A stretch of 23,241 nt of DNA from a virus: positions 1-23,241 of the IMG/VR virus record IMGVR_UViG_3300032240_000417; one strand, written 5' to 3'. Shown here one piece after another: positions 14,640-21,873 of the stretch (its first letter is position 1; every line of letters starts with the position of its first letter). Under the pieces are notes generated by a model that was given only the letters and a program-made list of their open reading frames with translations, made no database searches and was not told the DNA's origin. Position numbers and translations under genes: made by a program.

Positions 14640-15638
14640 ATGTCAATCGAACAAAAAATTGCTGAAATCTTAGCAGAATCTAAGGTACACGGCACAGAAG
14701 GTGGTAGTAATTCTACAACACAAGGTGCTGTCAGTGCTGACAAAGCTCCAGTTCGTCAGGGTGACGCAGTTCCTGCACAATCACCAGCAGACAACGAAGC
14801 AAACAAAAAGAACAATGTAGATAACGAAGATGAAGCAGCAGATGCTACATCTAAGAAATCTAATCCAGCTACTTCATCTGCAGTTGCAGGCGACCAGTCT
14901 GTAGTTCGTCCAGTCAAAGAAGACATGGATGCACTTTTCAATGGTGAAGAGTTAACAGAAGAATTTAAAACAAAAGCAACTACAATCTTTGAATCAGCAG
15001 TAATGGTTCGTGTTAAGAATGAAGTTGCTCGTTTAGAAGAAGAATTCGAAAGCAAACTTGCTGAGCAAGTTGCGAAGAATACAGAGGGTCTTGTTGAACA
15101 AGTTGATGGATATCTCGGCTATGTAGCTGAGCAGTGGATGGCACAGAATGAAATTGCCCTTGAGCGTGGTATTAAGTCTGAAATTCTCGAATCTTTCGTT
15201 TCAGGTATGAAGTCTTTATTCGAAGAACATTATATTGATGTTCCAGAAGAAAAGTATGACCTACTAGGCGAAATGGAAGACAAGGTATCAGAACTAGAAG
15301 CAAAACTAAATGAACAAGTTGCTGCTAATATTGATTTGTCTAAGACAATCGCAGAAGCAAAGCGTACTGAAATCGTTAAGTCTATCAGTGAAGGTCTAAC
15401 TGACACTGAAGCAGAAAAGTTCTTAGGTTTGGTTGAAGAACTAAGCTACGAAGATGCTGAATCATTCGAGACTAAAGTAAAGACAATCCGTGAAAATTAT
15501 TTCACAAATAAGCAAACTAATATTGTTGAGTCAGTGGTTACTGACACTCCAGTTGAAATTTTAACTGAAGAGAAAAAGCCAAAAGTTGACCCATCAATGA
15601 ATGCTTATCTATCAGCTATAACAAAATCTTACAAGTAA
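14640..15638 (+). CDS. gp22: Prohead scaffold (major core) protein gp22
   Basis: gp22 forms the internal scaffold of the prohead and is degraded by gp21 at maturation. The 332-residue protein (T4 gp22 is 269 aa) has a disordered, charged first 90 residues (Asn/Ser/Asp/Lys-rich), then the family segment DALFNGEELTEEFKTKATTIFESAV at about 99-123. Long helical, coiled-coil-like stretches follow (VARLEEEFESKLAEQV; MEDKVSELEAKLNEQVAANIDL). Several LxE or IxE tripeptides, the expected gp21 sites, are present. The C-terminus (DPSMNAYLSAITKSYK) is of the family type. Only 13 bases separate it from gene 23. A double late promoter lies upstream. Confidence 0.92.
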   Translation: MSIEQKIAEILAESKVHGTEGGSNSTTQGAVSADKAPVRQGDAVPAQSPADNEANKKNNVDNEDEAADATSKKSNPATSSAVAGDQSVVRPVKEDMDALFNGEELTEEFKTKATTIFESAVMVRVKNEVARLEEEFESKLAEQVAKNTEGLVEQVDGYLGYVAEQWMAQNEIALERGIKSEILESFVSGMKSLFEEHYIDVPEEKYDLLGEMEDKVSELEAKLNEQVAANIDLSKTIAEAKRTEIVKSISEGLTDTEAEKFLGLVEELSYEDAESFETKVKTIRENYFTNKQTNIVESVVTDTPVEILTEEKKPKVDPSMNAYLSAITKSYK

Positions 15639-15651
15639 GAGGAAAAAAGAA

Positions 15652-16953
15652 ATGACAAATACTCGTCAACAATTAATGGAAAAGTGGGCTCCAGTTCTAA
15701 ACCACGAACAAGCTCCAAAAATCCGTGATAACTACCGTAAGGAAGTTACTGCGGTTCTCTTGGAAAACCAAGAGCGTGAAATGCAAAAACAGCGTGAAGC
15801 GTTGTTTGAAACTGCTCCTGCTAACGCAGTTGGTTCATATGGTGACACTGGCGGTTTCGCTAAGTTTGATCCAGTATTGATCAGCCTAGTTCGTCGTGCA
15901 ATGCCACAACTTATCGCTTATGATGTTTGCGGTGTACAACCAATGACTCAACCAACTGGCTTGATCTTCGCAATGAAGTCACGCTACTCTACTCAAGGTG
16001 GTACTGAGGCTTTGTTCAACGAAGCTGATACTGACTTCTCTGGTACTGGTACTTACTCTGGTCCTGCTGCTTTTGCTGGCTCTGACACTACTGGTACTGG
16101 TTTAGCTACTGCTGATGGCGAGCGTCTTGGCCAAGGTGGTACAGGTGATGGTTCTTTCGGTCAAATGGCTTTCTCTATCGAAAAGACTTCTGTAACTGCA
16201 AAGACTCGTGCTTTGAAGGCAGAATACTCTATCGAACTAGCACAAGACATGAAGTCTGTTCATGGTCTTGACGCTGAAGGTGAATTAAGCAACATTCTCT
16301 CTACTGAGATCCTTGCTGAAATCAACCGTGAAGTTATCCGTACAATCTACAACACAGCTAAAGCTGGTGCTCAAGTTGGTACTGCTACTACTGGTACTTT
16401 CGACCTTGATGTTGATTCAAATGGTCGTTGGTCTGTTGAGAAGTTCAAAGGTTTGATGTTCCAAATCGAGCGTGAAGCAAACGCTATTGGTCAACAAACT
16501 CGTCGTGGTCGTGGTAATATCATCATCACTTCTGCAGATGTTGCATCTGCTCTAGCGATGGCTGGTGTTCTTGACTACTCTTCTGGTATCACTGGTAAGA
16601 ACGATCTTACTGTTGATGACACTTCTACTACTTACGCTGGTGTTCTAAACGGCAAGTACAAAGTATATGTTGACCCATATACAAGCAATGTGTCAGCAAC
16701 TCAGTTCTTCGTTGTTGGCTACAAAGGTCAATCAGCGTTTGATGCTGGCTTGTTCTATTGCCCATATGTTCCATTGCAAATGGTTCGTGCTGTTGATCCT
16801 AACAGCTTCCAACCAAAGATTGGCTTCAAGACTCGTTACGGTCTAGTTGCTAACCCATTCGTTAATTTGGATGACGGTGTTTCTGGTCAAGACAACTTGA
16901 CTGCAAATGTGAACTACTACTACCGTCGTGTTAAAGTTACTAACTTGATGTAA
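15652..16953 (+). CDS. gp23: Major capsid protein gp23
   Basis: A T4-type HK97-fold capsid protein of 433 aa (T4 gp23 is 521 aa; exo-T-even versions are shorter). Diagnostic segments: LMEKWAPVLNHEQAP at 8-22, SLVRRAMPQLIAYDVCGVQPMTQPTGLIFAMKSRY at 80-114, AEYSIELAQDMKSVHGLDAE near 200, NREVIRTIYNTAK near 225, RRGRGNIIITSADVASAL near 285, and the PFVNLDD end. Maturation by gp21 most likely occurs after E53 (ALFE|TAPANA), which fits the (L/I)xE rule and a roughly T4-sized propeptide; this is inference. GC content and codon use look more optimised than in neighbours, as expected for the most abundant protein. AGAGGA is the ribosome site. A strong terminator follows. Confidence 0.97.
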   Translation: MTNTRQQLMEKWAPVLNHEQAPKIRDNYRKEVTAVLLENQEREMQKQREALFETAPANAVGSYGDTGGFAKFDPVLISLVRRAMPQLIAYDVCGVQPMTQPTGLIFAMKSRYSTQGGTEALFNEADTDFSGTGTYSGPAAFAGSDTTGTGLATADGERLGQGGTGDGSFGQMAFSIEKTSVTAKTRALKAEYSIELAQDMKSVHGLDAEGELSNILSTEILAEINREVIRTIYNTAKAGAQVGTATTGTFDLDVDSNGRWSVEKFKGLMFQIEREANAIGQQTRRGRGNIIITSADVASALAMAGVLDYSSGITGKNDLTVDDTSTTYAGVLNGKYKVYVDPYTSNVSATQFFVVGYKGQSAFDAGLFYCPYVPLQMVRAVDPNSFQPKIGFKTRYGLVANPFVNLDDGVSGQDNLTANVNYYYRRVKVTNLM

Positions 16954-16960
16954 AAATCAA

Positions 16961-16978
16961 GTCGGTTACTTAACTGAC
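16961..16978 (+). repeat. Hairpin in capsid-gene 3' leader-out
   Basis: GTCGGTTA (16961-16968) pairs with TAACTGAC (16971-16978) with one G-U pair around CT. It is followed by A residues, not T, so it is not a terminator itself. It precedes the strong terminator at 16993 and could shield the capsid mRNA from 3' decay. Confidence 0.5.
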
Positions 16979-16992
16979 AAAAAGCGGTAATC

Positions 16993-17022
16993 AAAGAGGG
17001 GTCTTTCGAGATCCCTCTTTTT
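16993..17022 (+). terminator. Strong intrinsic terminator after capsid gene
   Basis: AAAGAGGGGTCT (16993-17004) pairs with AGATCCCTCTTT (17009-17020) through 12 pairs including one G-U, around a TTCG tetraloop, and ends in a T tract (17018-17022). It closes the head transcript and leaves the next gene dependent on read-through or on its own promoter at 17029. Confidence 0.9.
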
Positions 17023-17028
17023 CATTTG

Positions 17029-17037
17029 GATAAATAA
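17029..17037 (+). promoter_or_regulatory. Late promoter -10 next to start codon (GATAAATAA)
   Basis: GATAAATAA lies seven bases after the capsid terminator. With T4 spacing (last base of the octamer at -6) the transcript would begin at about 17042, on the A of the ATG of the next gene, so the mRNA would have no leader. Confidence 0.5.
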
Positions 17038-17041
17038 TCAT

Positions 17042-17563
17042 ATGACTACTCCGACTATACCAACAACAATCAATCCATTATCACCTAATGGGTTTATGTT
17101 GACTGTAAATAAACTTCCTGACTTATCATACTTTTGTCAGCAAGCAAATCTGCCAGCCATCAATTTGGGTGTTGCCGATTTTACTACTCCATTAAGTGTT
17201 CAACCAATTCCAGGTGAGATGCTGACATACGATCAGCTAGATGTACAATTCCTAGTTGATGCAAATATGGCAAACTACAAGGCTATACACGAATGGATAG
17301 TTGGTTTGGGTTTCCCAGAAAAATGGGAACAATACTCTAACTTTATTTCACATGATACATATGCAAGAACTGAGTTATCTAAAAACTTTTCAGATGCAAC
17401 TTTAAGTATTTTATCTGCAACCAATATGGTTGTACAGACTATTGAATTCAAAGATCTTTTCCCAATATCACTAGAATCTCTAGTGTTCCAATCAACCAAT
17501 ACAGATGTGACTTATCTAACAGGACATGTAGTATTCCGTTACGGATATTACAAATTCTTGTAA
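17042..17563 (+). CDS. Tail-tube-fold virion protein (gp19 paralogue)
   Basis: A 173-residue protein resembling the tube protein at 10245 in order and spacing of motifs: NGFMLTVNKLP (like NQFRVEMTFP), YFCQQANLPAINLG (like FLCKAAQLPASTIE), TPLSVQPIPGEMLTYDQLDVQFLVD (like the PVNFAGERTFQPWTVTVYND region), YKAIHEWIVGL (like RNALEQWQSGI), and a C-terminal TIEFKDLFPISLESLVFQSTN..VTYLTGHVVFRYGYYKF. In T4, tube-like domains also occur in baseplate tube proteins such as gp54 and gp48, so a tube-initiation or tube-end role is plausible; I cannot assign which. The start codon has no good ribosome site. The next possible start (17096) would remove the first conserved strand. Confidence 0.7.
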   Translation: MTTPTIPTTINPLSPNGFMLTVNKLPDLSYFCQQANLPAINLGVADFTTPLSVQPIPGEMLTYDQLDVQFLVDANMANYKAIHEWIVGLGFPEKWEQYSNFISHDTYARTELSKNFSDATLSILSATNMVVQTIEFKDLFPISLESLVFQSTNTDVTYLTGHVVFRYGYYKFL

Positions 17564-17570
17564 GACAAAC

Positions 17571-17599
17571 TTGATTTTTTGTAAGATTTGTTGTATAAT
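17571..17599 (+). promoter_or_regulatory. Sigma-70 promoter for uvsY
   Basis: TTGATT (17571-17576) and TATAAT (17594-17599) are separated by 17 bases. The -10 lies in GTTGTATAATA (17590-17600), an 11-mer also found at 22715-22725. Transcription should start near 17606, shortly before GAGGA at 17616-17620. It marks the switch from late virion genes to host-polymerase-driven genes. Confidence 0.85.
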
Positions 17600-17625
17600 A
17601 GCAATAAATCAACTTGAGGATTATT

Positions 17626-18063
17626 ATGAATATAGAACAATTGCAAGACATGTGGGAAGCCGATGCTGAGATAGATGATAACTATCTTGGTGAGCAATCC
17701 ACTGCCACTCCCAAACTCCATGCCAAATATGTAAAATTGCTTGTGCAAGTTAAACTCAAGCATACTAAACTTCAATCTGATTACAACTTACTTCGTAAGA
17801 ATAAATTTCGTTATTTCCGTGGTGAGATGTCTCGTGATGAATTGAAGGACAATAACTGGGATCAATGGCAAGGTGTTAAACCATTAAAGAATGAAATGGA
17901 TGAATTTCTTACTGGTGATGAAGACCTAAATTCTTTAGAAGTAAAATTAAAATATCTTGATACAATGATATATCTTTTAGAATCTATTCTTGGACAGATT
18001 AAAGCCAGAGATTGGCAAATTAAAACTGCTGTCGAATGGAAGAAATTCTTAGCAGGAATGTAA
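17626..18063 (+). CDS. uvsY: UvsY recombination mediator
   Basis: T4 UvsY (137 aa) loads UvsX recombinase on gp32-coated single strands during recombination-dependent replication. This 145-aa protein shows the family pattern: NIEQLQDMWEADAEID near the N-terminus, then YVKLLVQVKLKHTKLQSDYNLLRKNKFRYFRGEMS (T4: KWL..KHSSIKKEMLRIEAQKK..LDYYSG), and the C-terminal LKYLDTMIYLLESILGQIKARDWQIKTAVEWKKFLAGM (T4: LQYWGILLDFCSGALDAIKSRGFAIKHIQDMRAFEAG). ATG 17626 is chosen because GAGGA lies five bases upstream; a longer TTG reading from 17614 would include that ribosome site. The stop overlaps the uvsW ATG. Confidence 0.9.
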   Translation: MNIEQLQDMWEADAEIDDNYLGEQSTATPKLHAKYVKLLVQVKLKHTKLQSDYNLLRKNKFRYFRGEMSRDELKDNNWDQWQGVKPLKNEMDEFLTGDEDLNSLEVKLKYLDTMIYLLESILGQIKARDWQIKTAVEWKKFLAGM

Positions 18064-19541
18064 TGATTAATGTTGTAGTTGAAAAACTAGATGAAGTTTA
18101 TATGAGAGTGTTTAGCGATCCTAGCGTAGAGCAGGAACTTGCTGACTTCTTTACATATGAATATCCTGGAGCACGATTCACTCCTCAATTTAAAGCAAGA
18201 CTTTGGGATGGTAAAGTTCGTCTATATGATCAAGTAAGGAAAACTCTTTACATTGGTTTGCTACAGTATGTTGAACAGTTCTGTGAACGAAATGACTACA
18301 CTCTATCTTATAAAGATGACTTTGCAGTAAACAATAATATTACACACGAACAAGTTGAGAAGTATGTTAAAGCATTAGAGTTACCTGACAAGATTGAGAT
18401 TCGTGATTACCAAATTGATGCTATTCAAAAAGCAGCAAACGAAGAACGAACTCTACTTCTTTCTCCAACTGGTTCTGGTAAATCATTTATCATATATTCT
18501 TTGATGCGCTATCACCTTAGTGAAAATCGCAAATGTATTCTTATTGTTCCAACAACATCGCTTGTTGAACAAATGTATTCAGACTTTGAAGATTACTCTA
18601 CTATCAATCACTGGTCTGTAAAAACTCACTGCCAAAAACTTTACGCTGGATTCCCAAAAGAGTTCACTAAAGATGTTTTAATCACTACATGGCAGTCAAT
18701 CTATCTGCAACCAAAATCTTGGTTCAAACAATTCAATGTCATTTTCGGTGACGAAGCCCATCAATTCAAAGCAAAATCCTTAACAGGTGTTATGGAAAAG
18801 ATGGATAGCATTCGCTATCGTGTTGGAACTACAGGTACACTTGATAACAAGAAAATTCATCGTCTTGTTTTAGAAGGTATTTTTGGACCAGTACACAGAG
18901 TAACTACTACTAAGTCTTTGATGGATTCAGGAAGACTGTCAAACCTAAATATAAAGTGTCTGATTCTGAAATACTCAGAAGAGATTCGCAAAGAACGAAA
19001 AAACAAGACTTATCAAGAAGAGATGGATTGGTTAGTCACCAACGAAAAGCGTAATAAATTTATACGCAATTTAGCTGTAGCATCTACTGGTAATACTCTT
19101 GTCCTTTTTCAGTATGTTGAAAAGCATGGAAAGATTCTTTACGAGTTGATTAAAGAAAAGTCACACGATAAAAGAAAGATTTTCTTTGTGCATGGTGGAA
19201 CAGATGTTTCCGATAGGGAATCTATTCGTCATATCACTGAACAAGAAAGCGATGCTATTATTATTGCTAGTTTTGGCACATTCTCAACTGGGATCAATAT
19301 ACCGTCTATCGAGAATGTTATTTTTGCATCGCCAAGTAAATCTAAAATCCGTAATCTGCAAAGTATTGGTCGTGGATTGAGATTGAAAGAAGGAAAATCA
19401 TCTTGTAATCTTTTTGATATTGCCGATGACTTACATTGGAAGTCTTGGAAGAACCATACTCTAAATCATGCAGCAGAGCGTTACAAAACTTATGCTGAAG
19501 AAGAATTTAAAATTAAGATTGTGGAGGTGGAAATATGCTAA
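18063..19541 (+). CDS. uvsW: UvsW RNA-DNA/DNA helicase
   Basis: A superfamily 2 helicase which in T4 unwinds R-loops and branched DNA, ending origin-dependent initiation and supporting recombination-dependent replication. The 492-aa protein (T4: about 500 aa) has an N-terminal double-strand-binding domain (residues 1-100, VRLYDQVRKTLYIGLLQYV), a Q-motif-like RDYQIDAIQKA at 114-124, Walker A PTGSGKS at 135-141, motif Ia VPTTSL, DEAH at 230-233, motif III GTTGTL at 255-260, and motif VI QSIGRGLRLKEGK at 433-445. ATG 18063 overlaps the uvsY stop (TAATG); a longer in-frame start at 18036 would lie inside uvsY and is less likely. Confidence 0.95.
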   Translation: MINVVVEKLDEVYMRVFSDPSVEQELADFFTYEYPGARFTPQFKARLWDGKVRLYDQVRKTLYIGLLQYVEQFCERNDYTLSYKDDFAVNNNITHEQVEKYVKALELPDKIEIRDYQIDAIQKAANEERTLLLSPTGSGKSFIIYSLMRYHLSENRKCILIVPTTSLVEQMYSDFEDYSTINHWSVKTHCQKLYAGFPKEFTKDVLITTWQSIYLQPKSWFKQFNVIFGDEAHQFKAKSLTGVMEKMDSIRYRVGTTGTLDNKKIHRLVLEGIFGPVHRVTTTKSLMDSGRLSNLNIKCLILKYSEEIRKERKNKTYQEEMDWLVTNEKRNKFIRNLAVASTGNTLVLFQYVEKHGKILYELIKEKSHDKRKIFFVHGGTDVSDRESIRHITEQESDAIIIASFGTFSTGINIPSIENVIFASPSKSKIRNLQSIGRGLRLKEGKSSCNLFDIADDLHWKSWKNHTLNHAAERYKTYAEEEFKIKIVEVEIC

Positions 19542-20005
19542 ACAATAACGATTTTTATGTTGTTATTAAATTAACATCTGGCGAACAGGTGATGGCAGTT
19601 CTTCGCCAAGAAGATGATGCCCATGTTCTTATCGAACACCCTATGATTATGAAAACTATTGTGAACTTTGAAGCAGGTAAGGAACACCTTACTGCATCTC
19701 CTCTCTGTGCATTCACAGACGAATCTGAATTTGTCCTACCCAAAGTAAATATTCTTTTCATTAAGAAATTGCATCATGTATTCATTCCTCATTATCAAAG
19801 AATTGTAAAAGACCATGAGGATTCTACTCTTTTCGTTCCTGCTGGACAGCAAGAAACATTATCTTGGGATGATGAAGAGATGACACCAGAGAAAGCAAGG
19901 AAGATGATTGATCAATTGCAAGGTGTCTTGGGAGAGGAAAGAGAAGAGATTGACTGGAAAGAGAAACTGAAGTTCTTAGTTGATGGAAACGATACAGTTA
20001 ATTAA
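19535..20005 (+). CDS. Hypothetical protein downstream of uvsW (156 aa)
   Basis: The start overlaps the uvsW stop by seven bases, with GGAGGTGGA upstream (19522-19530), one of the better ribosome sites here. The first 80 residues are beta-rich (FYVVIKLTSGEQVMAVL..HVLIEHPMIMKTI..FVLPKVNILFI) and recall a small Sm-like or SH3-like barrel, where a KLxSGEQV turn is typical; this is weak inference. Residues 95-156 are helical and charged (EEMTPEKARKMIDQLQGVLGEEREEIDWKEKLKFLV). No catalytic motif or membrane segment is seen. Similar proteins occur near uvsW in cyanophage-like genomes, to my knowledge without assigned function. It ends the uvsY-uvsW transcript unit. Confidence 0.7.
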   Translation: MLNNNDFYVVIKLTSGEQVMAVLRQEDDAHVLIEHPMIMKTIVNFEAGKEHLTASPLCAFTDESEFVLPKVNILFIKKLHHVFIPHYQRIVKDHEDSTLFVPAGQQETLSWDDEEMTPEKARKMIDQLQGVLGEEREEIDWKEKLKFLVDGNDTVN

Positions 20006-20043
20006 GAATCATCATCAACCCCAGACACTCTGAATTATGCCTC

Positions 20044-20107
20044 AAGACAAATAAAAAAGCAAATATATTTTGTAATGCAATATTACAAAGTCAATAAGAT
20101 TTGTCTT
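20044..20107 (+). repeat. Nested inverted repeats upstream of gene 55
   Basis: AAGACAAAT (20044-20052) is the exact reverse complement of ATTTGTCTT (20099-20107). Between them TTTGTAAT (20069-20076) pairs with ATTACAAA (20082-20089) around GCAAT. The right outer arm contains most of the -35 box of the gene 55 promoter and is followed by two more T. It could act as an operator, or as the terminator of the uvsW unit. Confidence 0.6.
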
Positions 20108-20129
20108 TTCATTATGAATGATGTATACT
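20101..20129 (+). promoter_or_regulatory. Sigma-70 promoter for gene 55
   Basis: TTGTCT (20101-20106) and TATACT (20124-20129) are 17 bases apart, and TG directly precedes the -10 as in the other two promoters of this type. The start would be near 20136, with GAGGA at 20151-20155. It makes the late sigma factor from the host polymerase, before late transcription. Confidence 0.75.
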
Positions 20130-20165
20130 TATGAATAACTTGAACTTTAAGAGGAACTTCCATGT

Positions 20166-20723
20166 ATGGCGCACTATGTAAATAACAAAGATTTTTTAGA
20201 TGCTCTAATCGAGTATCGTGAAAAATGTGCTAAGGCATTAGAAGAAGGTAAACCAAAACCGATTGTTACTAACTACATCGGTGAATGTATCTTAAAGATC
20301 GCAACCCATCTCTCTTACAAACCCAATTTTATAAACTACTCCTATCGAGAAGAGATGATCTCCGATGGTATAGAAAACTGTCTTCAGTATCTTGATAACT
20401 TTAATCCAGACAAGTCCAGTAACCCATTTGCTTATTACACTCAGATTATCTACTATGCATTTCTCCGTAGGATTGCCAAAGAAAAGAAACAGACTTACAT
20501 TAAAGGTAAGATGATACAAGAGATGCCAATGGAAATGTTTGAGACTCAAGATCAAGATGATGACAGAGAGTTCCATAATCAGTATATGGAATTCATGCAA
20601 CAGAATCATCAACTGGATGATTTTATTGAACGCAAAGCTGCAAAGCGTAAAAAGAAGCAACCAAGTTTAGATGATTTTATAGGTAATGATGATGACCCAC
20701 ACAGTGCAGCAGATACTCCGTGA
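20166..20723 (+). CDS. gp55: Late-transcription sigma factor gp55
   Basis: gp55 directs host RNA polymerase to the short late promoters (TATAAATA in T4), together with the sliding clamp gp45 and gp33. This 185-aa protein matches T4 gp55 (also 185 aa): YVNNKDFLDALIEY at 4-17 (T4 YVNNKELLQAIIDW), YREEMISDGIENCLQYLDNFNPDKSSNPFAYYTQIIYYAFLRRI at 60-103 (T4 [38 protein letters not shown]), then KEKKQ. The C-terminal PSLDDFIG at 166-173 is equivalent to the clamp-binding SLDFLYE tail of T4; a second LDDFI is at 150-154. An upstream ATG (20162) in another frame sits closer to the GAGGA. The 3' end overlaps the AAA+ gene. Confidence 0.93.
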   Translation: MAHYVNNKDFLDALIEYREKCAKALEEGKPKPIVTNYIGECILKIATHLSYKPNFINYSYREEMISDGIENCLQYLDNFNPDKSSNPFAYYTQIIYYAFLRRIAKEKKQTYIKGKMIQEMPMEMFETQDQDDDREFHNQYMEFMQQNHQLDDFIERKAAKRKKKQPSLDDFIGNDDDPHSAADTP

Positions 20724-21873
20724 TTTAGAAATTGGTACTAGAACAGTTCGAACAAAATCATTTCGATCACTAAAGAATAAGCAACGCAAAAAAGGTAAGA
20801 AATTTCTCAAACATTTCGCATGGGATGCTTGGGACAACATGTTTAATTTGAGTAATATTATGGAAAATAAAGAAAATATATTTTTAGGTGTTAGTGATAT
20901 TGAAGATTTGATCACTTCTGAAATTATGCAGAAGCGATTCAATGAAAACAAGACAACTGTGCAAAGAGAGACCACAGTACTTGCTAATCGTGATACATGG
21001 AAGCATTGGGCTGAATCATCTTTCCAAGATTTCCAATTCGTACAAACTAATTCTTCATCTGGATTTTTGGTTGAAAGAGAAACACATAACTTTATTAAGT
21101 TTAGTGTCAATAGTAATTCAACAGAAGTTCGTGCATTTGGTGACACAGAATTTGCAGATGAGATGATTGAACTGGTGGAAGAAAACTTTGATATCGTTAC
21201 ATCTTATATCGAATGGGTATATGGTGGTGATGGTAATTCTGTTAATGTTCCACTCAATCGTTCTCGTCTCCCAGTGAAAGAAATGTATCCATTCCTTGGT
21301 GATGAATCACTTGAAGATTACTACGATCGCTACATGGATAGCAATGCAAATATTCTCTTATTAATTGGACCTCCAGGAACTGGCAAGACTACATTCATTC
21401 GTGGTCTACTTGCTCATCGCAATTCTTCTGCAATCGTAACTTATGATTCTAACATTCTTGACAAAGATGGTTTCTTTGCTCGCTTCATTGAAGACGATGC
21501 AGAAGTTATGGTGCTTGAAGACAGCGATGCATTCTTGAAGTCACGCAGTGATGGTAATACAATGATGCACCGATTCTTAAATGTTGGTGATGGTCTTGTG
21601 ACTACAAAAGGTAAGAAGATGGTTTTCTCTACTAACCTTCCAAGCATTCGTGACATTGACTCTGCATTGGTTCGTCCAGGTCGTTGCTTTGACATCGTTG
21701 AATTCAAACCACTATCATTACATCACGCAACCATCCTTGCTGATAAACTTGGTGGTAAAATTCCAAAGCGCAAGGGTGGTGAAGTTGTTGAGTTTTCTCT
21801 TGCTGAGATTTTCAATCAACAATCTGAAACAACAAAAACTGTCAAGACAAATAGAAAGGTAGGATTCATTTGA
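20692..21873 (+). CDS. AAA+ ATPase, BCS1-like, between genes 55 and 47
   Basis: The frame allows starts at 20686, 20689 and 20692; 20692 has AGG eight bases upstream and is preferred (393 aa). Counting from 20686: residues 1-60 are basic (TRTVRTKSFRSLKNKQRKKGKK), about 61-200 have no recognised domain, and the AAA+ core has Walker A GPPGTGKTT at 228-236, Walker B VMVLEDSD at 274-281, sensor-1 STNLP at 315-319 and an arginine-finger region ALVRPGR at 327-333. The Walker B order (Leu-Glu-Asp) and TN...D..L.RPGR.D pattern are like BCS1/CDC48-type ATPases, hexameric remodellers of proteins. T4 has no such gene here. The start overlaps gp55 by 32 bases and the end overlaps the gp47 TTG, so all three are linked. 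The substrate is unknown. Confidence 0.85.
   Translation: MTHTVQQILRDLEIGTRTVRTKSFRSLKNKQRKKGKKFLKHFAWDAWDNMFNLSNIMENKENIFLGVSDIEDLITSEIMQKRFNENKTTVQRETTVLANRDTWKHWAESSFQDFQFVQTNSSSGFLVERETHNFIKFSVNSNSTEVRAFGDTEFADEMIELVEENFDIVTSYIEWVYGGDGNSVNVPLNRSRLPVKEMYPFLGDESLEDYYDRYMDSNANILLLIGPPGTGKTTFIRGLLAHRNSSAIVTYDSNILDKDGFFARFIEDDAEVMVLEDSDAFLKSRSDGNTMMHRFLNVGDGLVTTKGKKMVFSTNLPSIRDIDSALVRPGRCFDIVEFKPLSLHHATILADKLGGKIPKRKGGEVVEFSLAEIFNQQSETTKTVKTNRKVGFI

Noticed and set aside
18036-18062. Extended uvsW start at 18036
   Set aside because: It lies inside uvsY; the TAATG overlap at 18061-18065 gives the natural start and matches family N-termini.
19986-20165. tRNA or small RNA gene in the largest intergenic gap
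   Set aside because: No cloverleaf or CCA-type acceptor pairing; the gap is explained by inverted repeats, promoter and ribosome site.
20292-20660. 122-codon frame on the - strand opposite gene 55
   Set aside because: The + strand is a clear gp55 match; the reverse reading is hydrophobic noise without a ribosome site.
20667-21146. 159-codon frame on the - strand opposite the start of the AAA+ gene
   Set aside because: It lies across the gp55/AAA+ overlap, has no recognisable motif, and all neighbours are on the + strand.
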